Shown here: in pieces, positions 8,027-14,904 of the stretch
How positions within the stretch are numbered: position 1 is the first letter of the stretch
Layout of the letters: every line of letters starts with the position of its first letter
Virus record (IMG/VR): IMGVR_UViG_3300008267_000004
Span: 1 to 64,000 of that record
From: a virus
DNA: 64,000 nucleotides
Direction: 5' to 3' (one strand)
Notes under the pieces: generated by a model
What the model was told of the DNA's origin: nothing
The model's input: only the letters and a program-made list of their open reading frames with translations
Databases searched by the model: none
Made by a program: the position numbers and the translations under genes

Positions 8027-8772
8027 TATCTACGATAACCATAAGGTAATAGCGAAGGATGACGAATAATTTTTTGTTGTCTTCTAGGGTTTATATATTT
8101 TTTAGATTCCTGTAATTCTTCATCTCTGGAATCATTTCTGGCGTATGGATTTCTGTCTTCATCATCGTCAGAATATGCTGGTTGTTTTGGAGCAGCAGAA
8201 GGTTCTTCGCCTAAATCATCTAAACCTGTTAATAGTTTAGACATATCCATTTGTATATTTTTGGAAGAAGCCCAAGAAGCAACTTTTTGTGCTAATGCTT
8301 CTACCTGTTCCCTAGATTTTAGACCAGATGCTTTTGCAAATCCAACAAAATTACTTAAATCTACTTCTTCTTCCTCTTTTGGTTCTTCTGTAGCTGGGGC
8401 GGTTGGAGCGGTTGGTTCAGCTTTTGGGGCTTCCTCTTCATCGTCTTCTATTGTTCCACCTAGTGAAGCAGAACTTGGTCTTCTTTGCGGGGCTGCACCT
8501 TGAGCAGCATCTGCTTCTGGCTCTGAATATTGTGGTTGAGCCATAGATGCGCCCGGTGCCGCAGGAGCAGCAGGAGCGGCAGAAGATGTTGGGGCTGCAG
8601 CCGCTGGTTTTCCTCCTCTTCTTTGTGCATCTAAACCAGCTTCCGTATTTTTAATATCGTCTGCTACGTCTTGTAATTCACCTTCTTCAACATGTTTGCT
8701 TTTTTTGACAGATCCATATCCTTCTGTCATAACAAATTTTCCATTTACGAATTTAAAAATATTATTTGGCAT
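8026..8772 (-). CDS. Acidic, disordered head-module protein (putative prohead core/internal protein)
   Basis: I place the start at ATG 8772 (MPNNIFKFVNGKF, 248 residues), one base after the stop of the upstream gene. A longer frame to 8826 would overlap that gene by 53 bases. A short basic N-terminus is followed by an Ala/Pro-rich, Glu-rich disordered middle (about residues 50-145), a folded helical segment (VDLSNFVGFAKASGLKSREQ and following) and a second acidic stretch. The tail is basic (ESKKYINPRRQQK ... PYGYRR). Acidity and low complexity resemble prohead scaffold proteins. A C-terminal ESKK-x-x-N-x-RR pattern is shared with the gene just upstream. Confidence 0.55.
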   Translation of the reverse strand: MPNNIFKFVNGKFVMTEGYGSVKKSKHVEEGELQDVADDIKNTEAGLDAQRRGGKPAAAAPTSSAAPAAPAAPGASMAQPQYSEPEADAAQGAAPQRRPSSASLGGTIEDDEEEAPKAEPTAPTAPATEEPKEEEEVDLSNFVGFAKASGLKSREQVEALAQKVASWASSKNIQMDMSKLLTGLDDLGEEPSAAPKQPAYSDDDEDRNPYARNDSRDEELQESKKYINPRRQQKIIRHPSLLPYGYRR

Positions 8773-8773
8773 T

Positions 8774-9790
8774 TTATTTTTTCCCAATTCTTCTGCGGTT
8801 AGTAAATTTTTTGCTTTCAGAAACACCAGTAACAGATCTTAATTTATCACTTCTTACGTCTGTTGCTTTTTCATCAGCAGAGCCAGCAATAATACTAGCA
8901 AATTTAAACCAATTTCCATCTTTATCAAATAAGTCTTTTAATTCTGGTAGTTGTGCATATAAACTTCCAGATCCTTCTTTGCTTGCAATAATTGACATCA
9001 TATCAATATTTTTAATTCCATCAACAACACTAGACATTTCTGCTAGATGTGTTTCTAAAGCTTCTGCAAATTTAGGACTTCTTTCTACCTCTTCTGCATG
9101 AGTTTCTCTAATGCTAGCGTAGGCATCTATAATAGCTTGTAACTTATCTGCAATAATTTCTGAAGGTTTTGGATCCATTGCAGCTGCGGCTTCTGGGTCT
9201 TTTACTTTTTCAGTTAGATCAGATACAACTCTTCTAAATTCATTTCTAGCCTCTGAAACGTCTTCTAAATATTTTTCAAAATCATCTTCTGAGATTTCTA
9301 AAGGAGGATCGCCTTCAAGAACTAAAGAAGTACCGGGTACAGCTTCCGCTTCTCCAGCTGGTGTACCAGATTCGTCGCCACTACCAGATAAATCACCATC
9401 AAGTTCTCCACTAACTTCACCATCTGCCGCTGGGCCGTCTTCTCTACCAGCTAGAGCAGCTGCGGGATCTCCAACTTCTGGTTCTCCTTCAGAACCGGCG
9501 TCTGGGGTGGCTCCATCAGCACCGGCAGGTGCTGCGGCTGCTGGGGTGGCAGGTGCTTCGGTAACGCCAGCAGCGGCGCGTAGACCTTCATCAGCTCTTT
9601 CAAAAACTTCACTAGTCATTCCAAGCCATTCTCTTAATTTTGGGAATAATTTCAACAGAACACCCATAATTAGAGCGCCAATACCAACAGAAAGAGGATC
9701 TAAAAATTCTCTAAGTGGCTTTAAATGTTTTTTCTTAATTGGGGAATTTTTTCTTTCCTGTAAAACTCTACGTCTGATTATAACTCTCAT
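8774..9790 (-). CDS. Ala/Gly/Glu-rich head-module protein with N-terminal hydrophobic helix
   Basis: A 338-residue protein. The N-terminus is strongly basic (MRVIIRRRVLQERKN). A hydrophobic helix follows (DPLSVGIGALIMGVLLKLFP, about residues 32-51), then a long Ala/Gly/Asp/Glu/Pro-rich acidic linker (about 70-160). A helical domain of about 130 residues comes next, and the end is basic (SESKKFTNRRRIGKK). A Leu-Gln-Glu at 10-12 fits the T4 prohead protease consensus. A strong AGGAG site precedes the ATG, with a promoter-like element upstream. I infer an internal head or core protein; the hydrophobic helix could instead anchor it in a membrane. No family is recognised. Confidence 0.5.
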   Translation of the reverse strand: MRVIIRRRVLQERKNSPIKKKHLKPLREFLDPLSVGIGALIMGVLLKLFPKLREWLGMTSEVFERADEGLRAAAGVTEAPATPAAAAPAGADGATPDAGSEGEPEVGDPAAALAGREDGPAADGEVSGELDGDLSGSGDESGTPAGEAEAVPGTSLVLEGDPPLEISEDDFEKYLEDVSEARNEFRRVVSDLTEKVKDPEAAAAMDPKPSEIIADKLQAIIDAYASIRETHAEEVERSPKFAEALETHLAEMSSVVDGIKNIDMMSIIASKEGSGSLYAQLPELKDLFDKDGNWFKFASIIAGSADEKATDVRSDKLRSVTGVSESKKFTNRRRIGKK

Positions 9791-9813
9791 AAAATTTCTC
9801 CTAGGTATTTATT

Positions 9814-9824
9814 TTATAAATAGT
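9814..9824 (-). promoter_or_regulatory. Candidate phage promoter element ACTATTTATAA
   Basis: Minus-strand copy of the 11-mer also found at 1987-1997. It ends 23 bases before the ATG of the 338-residue head gene. It is followed directly by AATAAATA, which resembles the T4-type late promoter box. It lies in a 56-base gap after the lysis-like cassette, where a new transcript would be expected. Confidence 0.4.
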
Positions 9825-9846
9825 CTTTTGCTAATTCAATGGCATA

Positions 9847-10284
9847 TTATTTATTAGCAATAATAAATCCAAAAATTATTCCGGCTCCAACACCAGCAGC
9901 TACATATCCAACTGTTTTGATATTATTCCAAAAAGCCTCTGATTTATAAGAATCAATGACTCTTTGTTTAGCTAATAACTGTTCTTCAAACATTTCTCTT
10001 TGTATTTTTAATTCTATTTGTTTTGACTCGTTACACTTTTGAAGATCTAATTTTATTATAGAAAGTTCTCTTTGTTTATCTAATATAGCTAATTTAATTT
10101 TTTCATCTATGGCAAGGTATAAATTTGCCATACCAGGTTCAGAGAAGAAAAAACCATCAGTTTTTACGCACTCACCTGCTGGTAGGTATTCGTAATCAGA
10201 TGGTTTATCTTCTGCATAAGCTTTATTGGTTGATACAAAAGTAAAAATCAACAATATAAGTACTGATAATATTTTATTTTTCAT
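9847..10284 (-). CDS. Exported membrane-anchored protein, spanin-like
   Basis: I use the ATG at 10284 (MKNKILSVLILLIFTFV, 145 residues), which has an AAAGGA site 7 bases upstream. A longer TTG-start version would overlap the previous gene by 32 bases. A clear signal peptide ends near AYA/ED (residues 18-19). A Cys-containing beta region and a Lys/Glu/Gln-rich coiled coil (about 60-115) follow, and a C-terminal membrane helix (VGYVAAGVGAGIIFGFIIA). This periplasmic-coiled-coil-plus-anchor plan is spanin-like, but there is no lipobox Cys, so it is not a standard Rz1 or u-spanin. It forms a cassette with the two genes upstream. Confidence 0.5.
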   Translation of the reverse strand: MKNKILSVLILLIFTFVSTNKAYAEDKPSDYEYLPAGECVKTDGFFFSEPGMANLYLAIDEKIKLAILDKQRELSIIKLDLQKCNESKQIELKIQREMFEEQLLAKQRVIDSYKSEAFWNNIKTVGYVAAGVGAGIIFGFIIANK

Positions 10285-10642
10285 TTGATTTTCCTTTAGT
10301 GCCAACTAAGGCATCAAATTCTTTAATAAATGCTCTAACATCTTTTTTTATTTGTTCTGTTACTTTAGTTTGTTTCTGTATTTTATCTATCAATATCTTA
10401 CTTTTTTCTAATTCTATCTCTAAATCTACTATTCTTTTTTTTAATTCCGTTTCTTGATCTAATTTTTCTGTTTCACACTTTAATTGTATTTCTGCTACAG
10501 TTTTTGCATTTCTTTCGTAAACTTCTTGCATTTTTTTTGATGTTTGATTATTTATATACTTTTGAACAGATGTAATTAATATTACACATAGTAAAAATAC
10601 CCCAGAAGCTTTTAAGAATAGTTTCCAATTAATAGTAATCAT
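10274..10642 (-). CDS. Inner-membrane coiled-coil protein, i-spanin (Rz)-like
   Basis: I choose ATG 10642 (MITINWKLFLKASG, 122 residues). It has AGGAAA just before it and an ATGA overlap with the stop of the holin-like gene. One N-terminal membrane helix (about residues 8-28) is followed by a long charged coiled coil (35-110). This N-in/C-out plan matches Rz-type i-spanins, which join inner and outer membrane during lysis. The family sequence is too variable to confirm by eye. Its neighbours, a holin-like gene and a second exported coiled-coil protein, support a lysis role. Confidence 0.5.
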   Translation of the reverse strand: MITINWKLFLKASGVFLLCVILITSVQKYINNQTSKKMQEVYERNAKTVAEIQLKCETEKLDQETELKKRIVDLEIELEKSKILIDKIQKQTKVTEQIKKDVRAFIKEFDALVGTKGKSNEK

Positions 10643-10887
10643 TTTCCTGCGCCTCTCCATTTAATAGCTATGTCGGCAAAACCTTCTATACCAACATATC
10701 CAAGAGTTATTGCTACCCATTCATCTGGTCCAATTTTTCCCAAAAACAAAAGGGTGCTAGAAACCACCCAAACGAGAAATTTGCGACTAATCGCTTTCTC
10801 GGTGATGATATCCAGCACCCCTTTATCATTATTGCGTTCTTTTATTTCTTCTTTTACTTCTTTTTTTACGTCTTCAATTATTCCCAC
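10639..10887 (-). CDS. Putative holin (82 aa, GTG start)
   Basis: An 82-residue protein with a charged N-terminal helix (about residues 3-22) and two hydrophobic segments (KFLVWVVSSTLLFLG at 36-50; WVAITLGYVGIEGFADIAI at about 57-75), ending in basic residues. This is the size and layout of class II holins. The GTG at 10887 lies 8 bases after a perfect AGGAGG. An ATG 4 bases further upstream is out of frame and runs into a stop within six codons. It overlaps the i-spanin-like gene by ATGA. An unusual nested inverted repeat (10748-10824) is embedded in the gene. Holin is inferred from topology and context. Confidence 0.55.
   Translation of the reverse strand: MGIIEDVKKEVKEEIKERNNDKGVLDIITEKAISRKFLVWVVSSTLLFLGKIGPDEWVAITLGYVGIEGFADIAIKWRGAGK
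10748..10824 (-). other. Nested inverted repeat inside the holin-like gene
   Basis: The outer arms 10748-10758 and 10814-10824 form an 11-bp stem with one G-U pair. Inside it, 10773-10779 pairs with 10795-10801 (CGAGAAA/TTTCTCG), and within that 10783-10786 pairs with 10791-10794 (GCGA/TCGC, 4-base loop). The element is more GC-rich than its surroundings and fully coding. It lacks a T-arm consensus, so it is not a tRNA. Folding could affect translation or mRNA processing. Confidence 0.4.
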
Positions 10888-10899
10888 CCATTTTTCCTC

Positions 10900-13800
10900 C
10901 TACTGATTTACATATGCATAATCGTCCTTTCTTTCGATACTGATTTGCATATCCACACAGTCTTTTAGGCTGTCTAAGTGAGAGATAAGTAAGACAGTCT
11001 TGAAGTATGACTTAATTAGTTCCAAGATACGCACAAAACCATCAAGATTTTCTTCATCAAGTGCCGTTCCTGGTTCATCCATGATGAAAATATCGCCTCT
11101 TGGTAGTGTTGTAACATTTAAAAGTGCCAATCTAATTGCTGTTGAGGCTAGTGTTTTTTCAGCACCACTTCCCATTTCAAGCGGTCTTGCATCATATTTT
11201 GGATGTTTAATCATGATATCTAATTTATCATCATCATTTACTAAATAAATAGAGAAGTCAACAACATTTGAAAGAATTTTTGCAATTTCTTGGTTAATTA
11301 TTGGTAGTTTTTTCTTAATAATCTCATAAGAGATACCGTTTGAATGCATACACACTTGATATAGATCATATGCTGCATATTCTTTCTGGGTATTAGAAAG
11401 ATCTTCCTTTAATTTCTTCAAGTTTTCAATTTTTTCTGAGTATGATCCTTGATACTTGTAAAGGTTGATTAACTCTCTATTATGATTATCAATATTTGAA
11501 CAAGTAAGACTAATTGTGCTCTCTAATTGCTCCTTTTTAAGTAATTTTTGCGTGTAATTTTCAATTACTTCACGATTTTGATCATAAATTGAGATACTTC
11601 TTTCTAAATCAGAGATAATTTTGATCGCTTTTTCAATTTGCACCTTATTTTTCTCTATTTCAATCTCATAACCCATCTTTTTAGAGACAGCATCGTTCTT
11701 TTTACGAGTTGCTTCAGACATTTTATTGTGTAAATCAGCTGTTTTAGCATCAAGCTCATTATAGCGAGCGTCAATGCCGCTATAATAGCTCTTACGATCC
11801 AACAATATTCCTTCATCTGTAGCCATTTTTTCTTTAGCTTGGAAGGCGTCCTTAATGAACTTGCAACTGGTGAATTGATTGCCACAGGGAATATCCTCTA
11901 GGAGTTTTAGTTTTGTTTTATATCCACTAATATTTGTTTGAAGATGAGTTATCTCTTTTTCTAGAGAGATCATTTGCTCATTTAGCAGCTCTGATTCCTT
12001 TTCATCCAACTTTAATTTATCTTTATCAATTAAAGATAGAAATTTTTCTACTTTAGAAATAAGTTCGGATAATTTCTTACAATCTTCTTCAAGAGATACG
12101 TTTTTTTTCTGCAAAGCATCTTTATTACCTATTAATATATTTAGATTCTTTACGGTTTTATCATAGTCAATAATTTCTGCGGGCATGTTTTTTAATGCCT
12201 CTTTGACTTTTTCTAATTCTTCCTTGGAGTCTTCAACATATTTTTTGCAATACTCTAGTTCATTTTTTGTATTCTCTATCTGAATAGAATTATTTTTTTC
12301 CTGTAGTTCAACAACCGCAATCTCTCTATCATAATCAGATCCTTCTAATTTCTTTAGAAGTGCCTTTAACTGTGCGCTTTCTTCTTTCGCCATCTTAAAT
12401 TTCTTCTCAAACATTTCAAGATCTAGAAATTTTGCAAGAATAGATTTACGATTAGTAGAACCTTCACCAATAAATGAAAGATAACCAAATTGACTTGCCA
12501 TAGAAGTCAAAAAGAAATCGTCTACAGTCCCAAAATATTTACGGATACTTTTATCCGTATCATTTCTAGCTAAACCATTAAGAGAATCACCAGAAGATTT
12601 GAATTCTACATCCGTTTTAGCCTCTATGGAAGTTACTCCTTTTAATTTTTTAGTATATTTCTCGGAAGTTCTGGCTATCTCATATGTCTCTCCGTCGATT
12701 TCGACAGAAATTCTCCCCGTGCCAGCCGCCTTATTTTGGTTAATTACATTAAGGTTTTTGCGATTGTTCTTAGATGTCGTATTATATACTGTGTATAACA
12801 TAGAATCCACAACAGAACTTTTACCACTATAGTTTTTACCAAAGATTCCAATGATTCCTTCTAGTTTTTCAAAGTCAATTTTGTTACCTTCGCCATAGTT
12901 AAATAGATTATCCCACTCAAGACTCTTTAATTTCCAATTAATACCTCGGTATACCTCTTCTCCTTCTTCCAATTGAGAGGAATAACGTTTATTTAATGAT
13001 AAAACCTTATCCATAACATCATCTTCAACTTTAAAATCTTTTAAATAATCACGAATAAGTTTTTCTTGTACAGATAAATCACGAAGATTTTGATCTTCTG
13101 ATACGATATCAGATACAATTTCTTCATCAGACCCTCTTAAATTTGCTTTATTTAAAAATGTAACTGATTCTGGTTCATATTTTGTTTTTACAAACTCAGT
13201 AGCTTTCTTGATTTTATCTAGTGTGATATTACTATCTGCTACAATCCTGACCCTTGAACCTTTTTTCAGATCTAATTTTGGTAGATTACCGTCAAAATCA
13301 AGAGAGATAGTAACAAAAGGATTAGGATTTGGAATAGAAATATGTTGACAAGTAAAATTATCCTTGTCTTGGATATTCCATATCAAAAATCCCTTATCAT
13401 CAGTTTCTCCAAAATTTTGTTGAACTGTAGAACCGGGGTATCTTACTCGTCCTTTTGAGTCTAGTGATTGATTAGTCTTGTGAATATCGCCAAGAAAAGC
13501 AAAATCATGCCCACTAAAGATATCAACACTATAGTCGCCGTGGTCCATAATATAACCAGTATCAGTAGCAACACCTGCAACGGAACCGTGAAACAGTGCA
13601 ATATTAATTTTGTCAGGATTTGAAGGCTTTTTCCAATTAGTTTCATCGAATATACTCATAACATTAAAAGAAAAATTTTCTCCGACATTTACTTCGCCGG
13701 ATTCTTTCAATAAGAAAAGATTATCTAAATTTAGAGCATTGATGATAGGGGTAATTGCATCTTGACGACTGCCGTTTCGTAGATTACCATCATGATTTCC

Positions 13801-14031
13801 TAAAATAACAAAAGTTGGAGCAATTGAAGCAAGATTTCTAAAAAAGTTACTTGCCATTTCTACAAATTCAGGACTAATTTGAGTTTTTGTATGTGCAATA
13901 TCACCACAATGTACAATACAATCTACTTGTTCCTGCTGTAAAACCTGATAGATTTTATCAAAAATTTCATTGTATTCGTCATGATATTTTAAATTTTTAA
14001 TATGTGTGTCTGCTAAGTGTGCAAATTTCAT
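10900..14031 (-). CDS. gp47/gp46: Single-chain Mre11-Rad50 (SbcD-SbcC; T4 gp47-gp46) recombination nuclease fusion
   Basis: A 1043-residue fusion of two normally separate proteins that resect DNA ends for recombination-dependent replication. Residues 1 to about 330 are an Mre11-type metallophosphoesterase: Asp8 and His10 (LADTH), Asp44 (HCGD), Asn79-His80-Asp81 (GNHD), His148, His175 and His184. An ABC-ATPase follows: Walker A GKNYSGKSS (398-406), long coiled coils, a hook-like Cys-x6-Cys near residue 717-724, the second coil, the signature MGSGAEKT near 952, Walker B FIMDEP near 980 and ALDEENL after it. In T4, E. coli and most phages the two are separate genes. The frame is open throughout, with a good GGAGA site before the ATG. 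Confidence 0.95.
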   Translation of the reverse strand: MKFAHLADTHIKNLKYHDEYNEIFDKIYQVLQQEQVDCIVHCGDIAHTKTQISPEFVEMASNFFRNLASIAPTFVILGNHDGNLRNGSRQDAITPIINALNLDNLFLLKESGEVNVGENFSFNVMSIFDETNWKKPSNPDKINIALFHGSVAGVATDTGYIMDHGDYSVDIFSGHDFAFLGDIHKTNQSLDSKGRVRYPGSTVQQNFGETDDKGFLIWNIQDKDNFTCQHISIPNPNPFVTISLDFDGNLPKLDLKKGSRVRIVADSNITLDKIKKATEFVKTKYEPESVTFLNKANLRGSDEEIVSDIVSEDQNLRDLSVQEKLIRDYLKDFKVEDDVMDKVLSLNKRYSSQLEEGEEVYRGINWKLKSLEWDNLFNYGEGNKIDFEKLEGIIGIFGKNYSGKSSVVDSMLYTVYNTTSKNNRKNLNVINQNKAAGTGRISVEIDGETYEIARTSEKYTKKLKGVTSIEAKTDVEFKSSGDSLNGLARNDTDKSIRKYFGTVDDFFLTSMASQFGYLSFIGEGSTNRKSILAKFLDLEMFEKKFKMAKEESAQLKALLKKLEGSDYDREIAVVELQEKNNSIQIENTKNELEYCKKYVEDSKEELEKVKEALKNMPAEIIDYDKTVKNLNILIGNKDALQKKNVSLEEDCKKLSELISKVEKFLSLIDKDKLKLDEKESELLNEQMISLEKEITHLQTNISGYKTKLKLLEDIPCGNQFTSCKFIKDAFQAKEKMATDEGILLDRKSYYSGIDARYNELDAKTADLHNKMSEATRKKNDAVSKKMGYEIEIEKNKVQIEKAIKIISDLERSISIYDQNREVIENYTQKLLKKEQLESTISLTCSNIDNHNRELINLYKYQGSYSEKIENLKKLKEDLSNTQKEYAAYDLYQVCMHSNGISYEIIKKKLPIINQEIAKILSNVVDFSIYLVNDDDKLDIMIKHPKYDARPLEMGSGAEKTLASTAIRLALLNVTTLPRGDIFIMDEPGTALDEENLDGFVRILELIKSYFKTVLLISHLDSLKDCVDMQISIERKDDYAYVNQ

Positions 14032-14045
14032 TTATTCTCCAATAA

Positions 14046-14079
14046 ATTAATCCTGCCGATTTTTGTCAGCAGGATTAAT
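14046..14079 (-). other. 11-bp hairpin in the leader of the Mre11-Rad50 gene
   Basis: Arms 14046-14056 and 14069-14079 are perfectly complementary (ATTAATCCTGC), with a 12-base loop. On the minus-strand transcript the hairpin ends 14 bases before the ATG at 14031 and about 5 bases before the GGAGA ribosome site. It could weakly terminate upstream transcripts or control translation. There is no strong U-run, so a terminator is unproven. Confidence 0.5.
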
Positions 14080-14110
14080 CATACTACACTAAATTTTTTG
14101 TGTCTAGTGT

Positions 14111-14353
14111 TTATTTAGCTCTTTTAATACTTAAAATAGAGTCGCGGTCCATCGGTACTACAACAAAATCATGAGTATCATAATCAGAATTTTCCATAAA
14201 ACTTTTTACTTCTTCTCTGCTAGTAAGAATTTTTGGTGGAAACATCATTCCGGAATCATCATATACTAAATAAAATTCAACATCAGAGTTTTTTGATTCA
14301 TCATCTAATTGCTCTTTGATTACTTTTCTTAAGTAATTTTTTGTTATTTTCAT
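14111..14353 (-). CDS. Small protein with shared N-terminal IKE tag (80 aa)
   Basis: An 80-residue protein starting MKITKNYLRKVIKEQLDD. The first 14 residues match two other small proteins in this window, with an Ile-Lys-Glu at positions 12-14. The rest is a compact mixed alpha/beta sequence (FYLVYDDSGMMFPPKILTSR ... DFVVVPMDRDS). No family is recognised. The tag suggests cleavage by the prohead protease and packaging in the capsid, by analogy with T4 internal proteins. It lies between the nuclease fusion and another tagged gene. Confidence 0.5.
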   Translation of the reverse strand: MKITKNYLRKVIKEQLDDESKNSDVEFYLVYDDSGMMFPPKILTSREEVKSFMENSDYDTHDFVVVPMDRDSILSIKRAK

Positions 14354-14366
14354 AATACTGTCTCTC

Positions 14367-14903
14367 CTATGACTGTGTTAGTGTTTTTCTATCGCGACGA
14401 AGATCTTCTTGGTCGTCTATAGCATTATCAGTTTTTGGAACTCTCATAAATCCCGGATCTGGATCTTTTTTTATAGCTGGTTGGTATTTTTCCTCTTCTG
14501 GGGTTATAGAGTGGTCGTAGGAATCTAGTTTATCTAGATAATTTTTAAACCTTCTATCTCCTCTAGCTATTGTTCTAATAAACGTAACTAGCTGCGGATC
14601 AGCTTTGCCATTTAAAATATGTATACAGAATACAAAAAATTTAGGATAATTTAGATTATCTAATCCAAACTTTTCTCTAATTGATGATAAATCTTTCTCT
14701 AAGTTATCTCTTACTTGCTCTTTAGACGTTACAGACATACTAGTAACAGAGTGTCTGTAATTTATAAACAAATCAATTAATTCTTTTCTTAAGACTTCTA
14801 ATTTAGAAGATTTTGAACTCTTTTTTAATTTTTTAGTCATATTCAAAGCGTTTGCTATCTCTTCTTTTATTATTTTTTTAATATATGATTTATCTAATAC
14901 CAT
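14367..14903 (-). CDS. Small helical protein with shared N-terminal IKE tag (178 aa)
   Basis: A 178-residue, basic, mostly helical protein. The N-terminus MVLDKSYIKKIIKEEIANAL has the same pattern as the starts of the 91- and 80-residue proteins. The middle has Lys/Ser-rich and Leu-rich helices, including FFVFCIHILNGKADPQLVTF. The C-terminal 40 residues are charged and probably disordered. It is encoded directly downstream of primase (1-base gap). No family is recognised. The tag suggests an internal head protein; a replication accessory role is the alternative from its neighbours. Confidence 0.5.
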   Translation of the reverse strand: MVLDKSYIKKIIKEEIANALNMTKKLKKSSKSSKLEVLRKELIDLFINYRHSVTSMSVTSKEQVRDNLEKDLSSIREKFGLDNLNYPKFFVFCIHILNGKADPQLVTFIRTIARGDRRFKNYLDKLDSYDHSITPEEEKYQPAIKKDPDPGFMRVPKTDNAIDDQEDLRRDRKTLTQS

Positions 14904-14904
14904 T

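Noticed and set aside
8773-8826. 54-base N-terminal extension of the 248-residue head protein
   Set aside because: It would overlap the preceding gene; an ATG one base after that gene's stop fits the tight phage gene order better.
9507-9857. Plus-strand 116-residue ORF
   Set aside because: It is the reverse of the Ala/Gly/Pro-rich linker of the 338-residue head gene; the GC-rich repeat keeps several frames open.
10748-10824. tRNA gene in the holin region
   Set aside because: The length and a closing stem look tRNA-like, but there is no T-arm GTTCRA sequence, no proper anticodon arm and it is inside a convincing coding frame.
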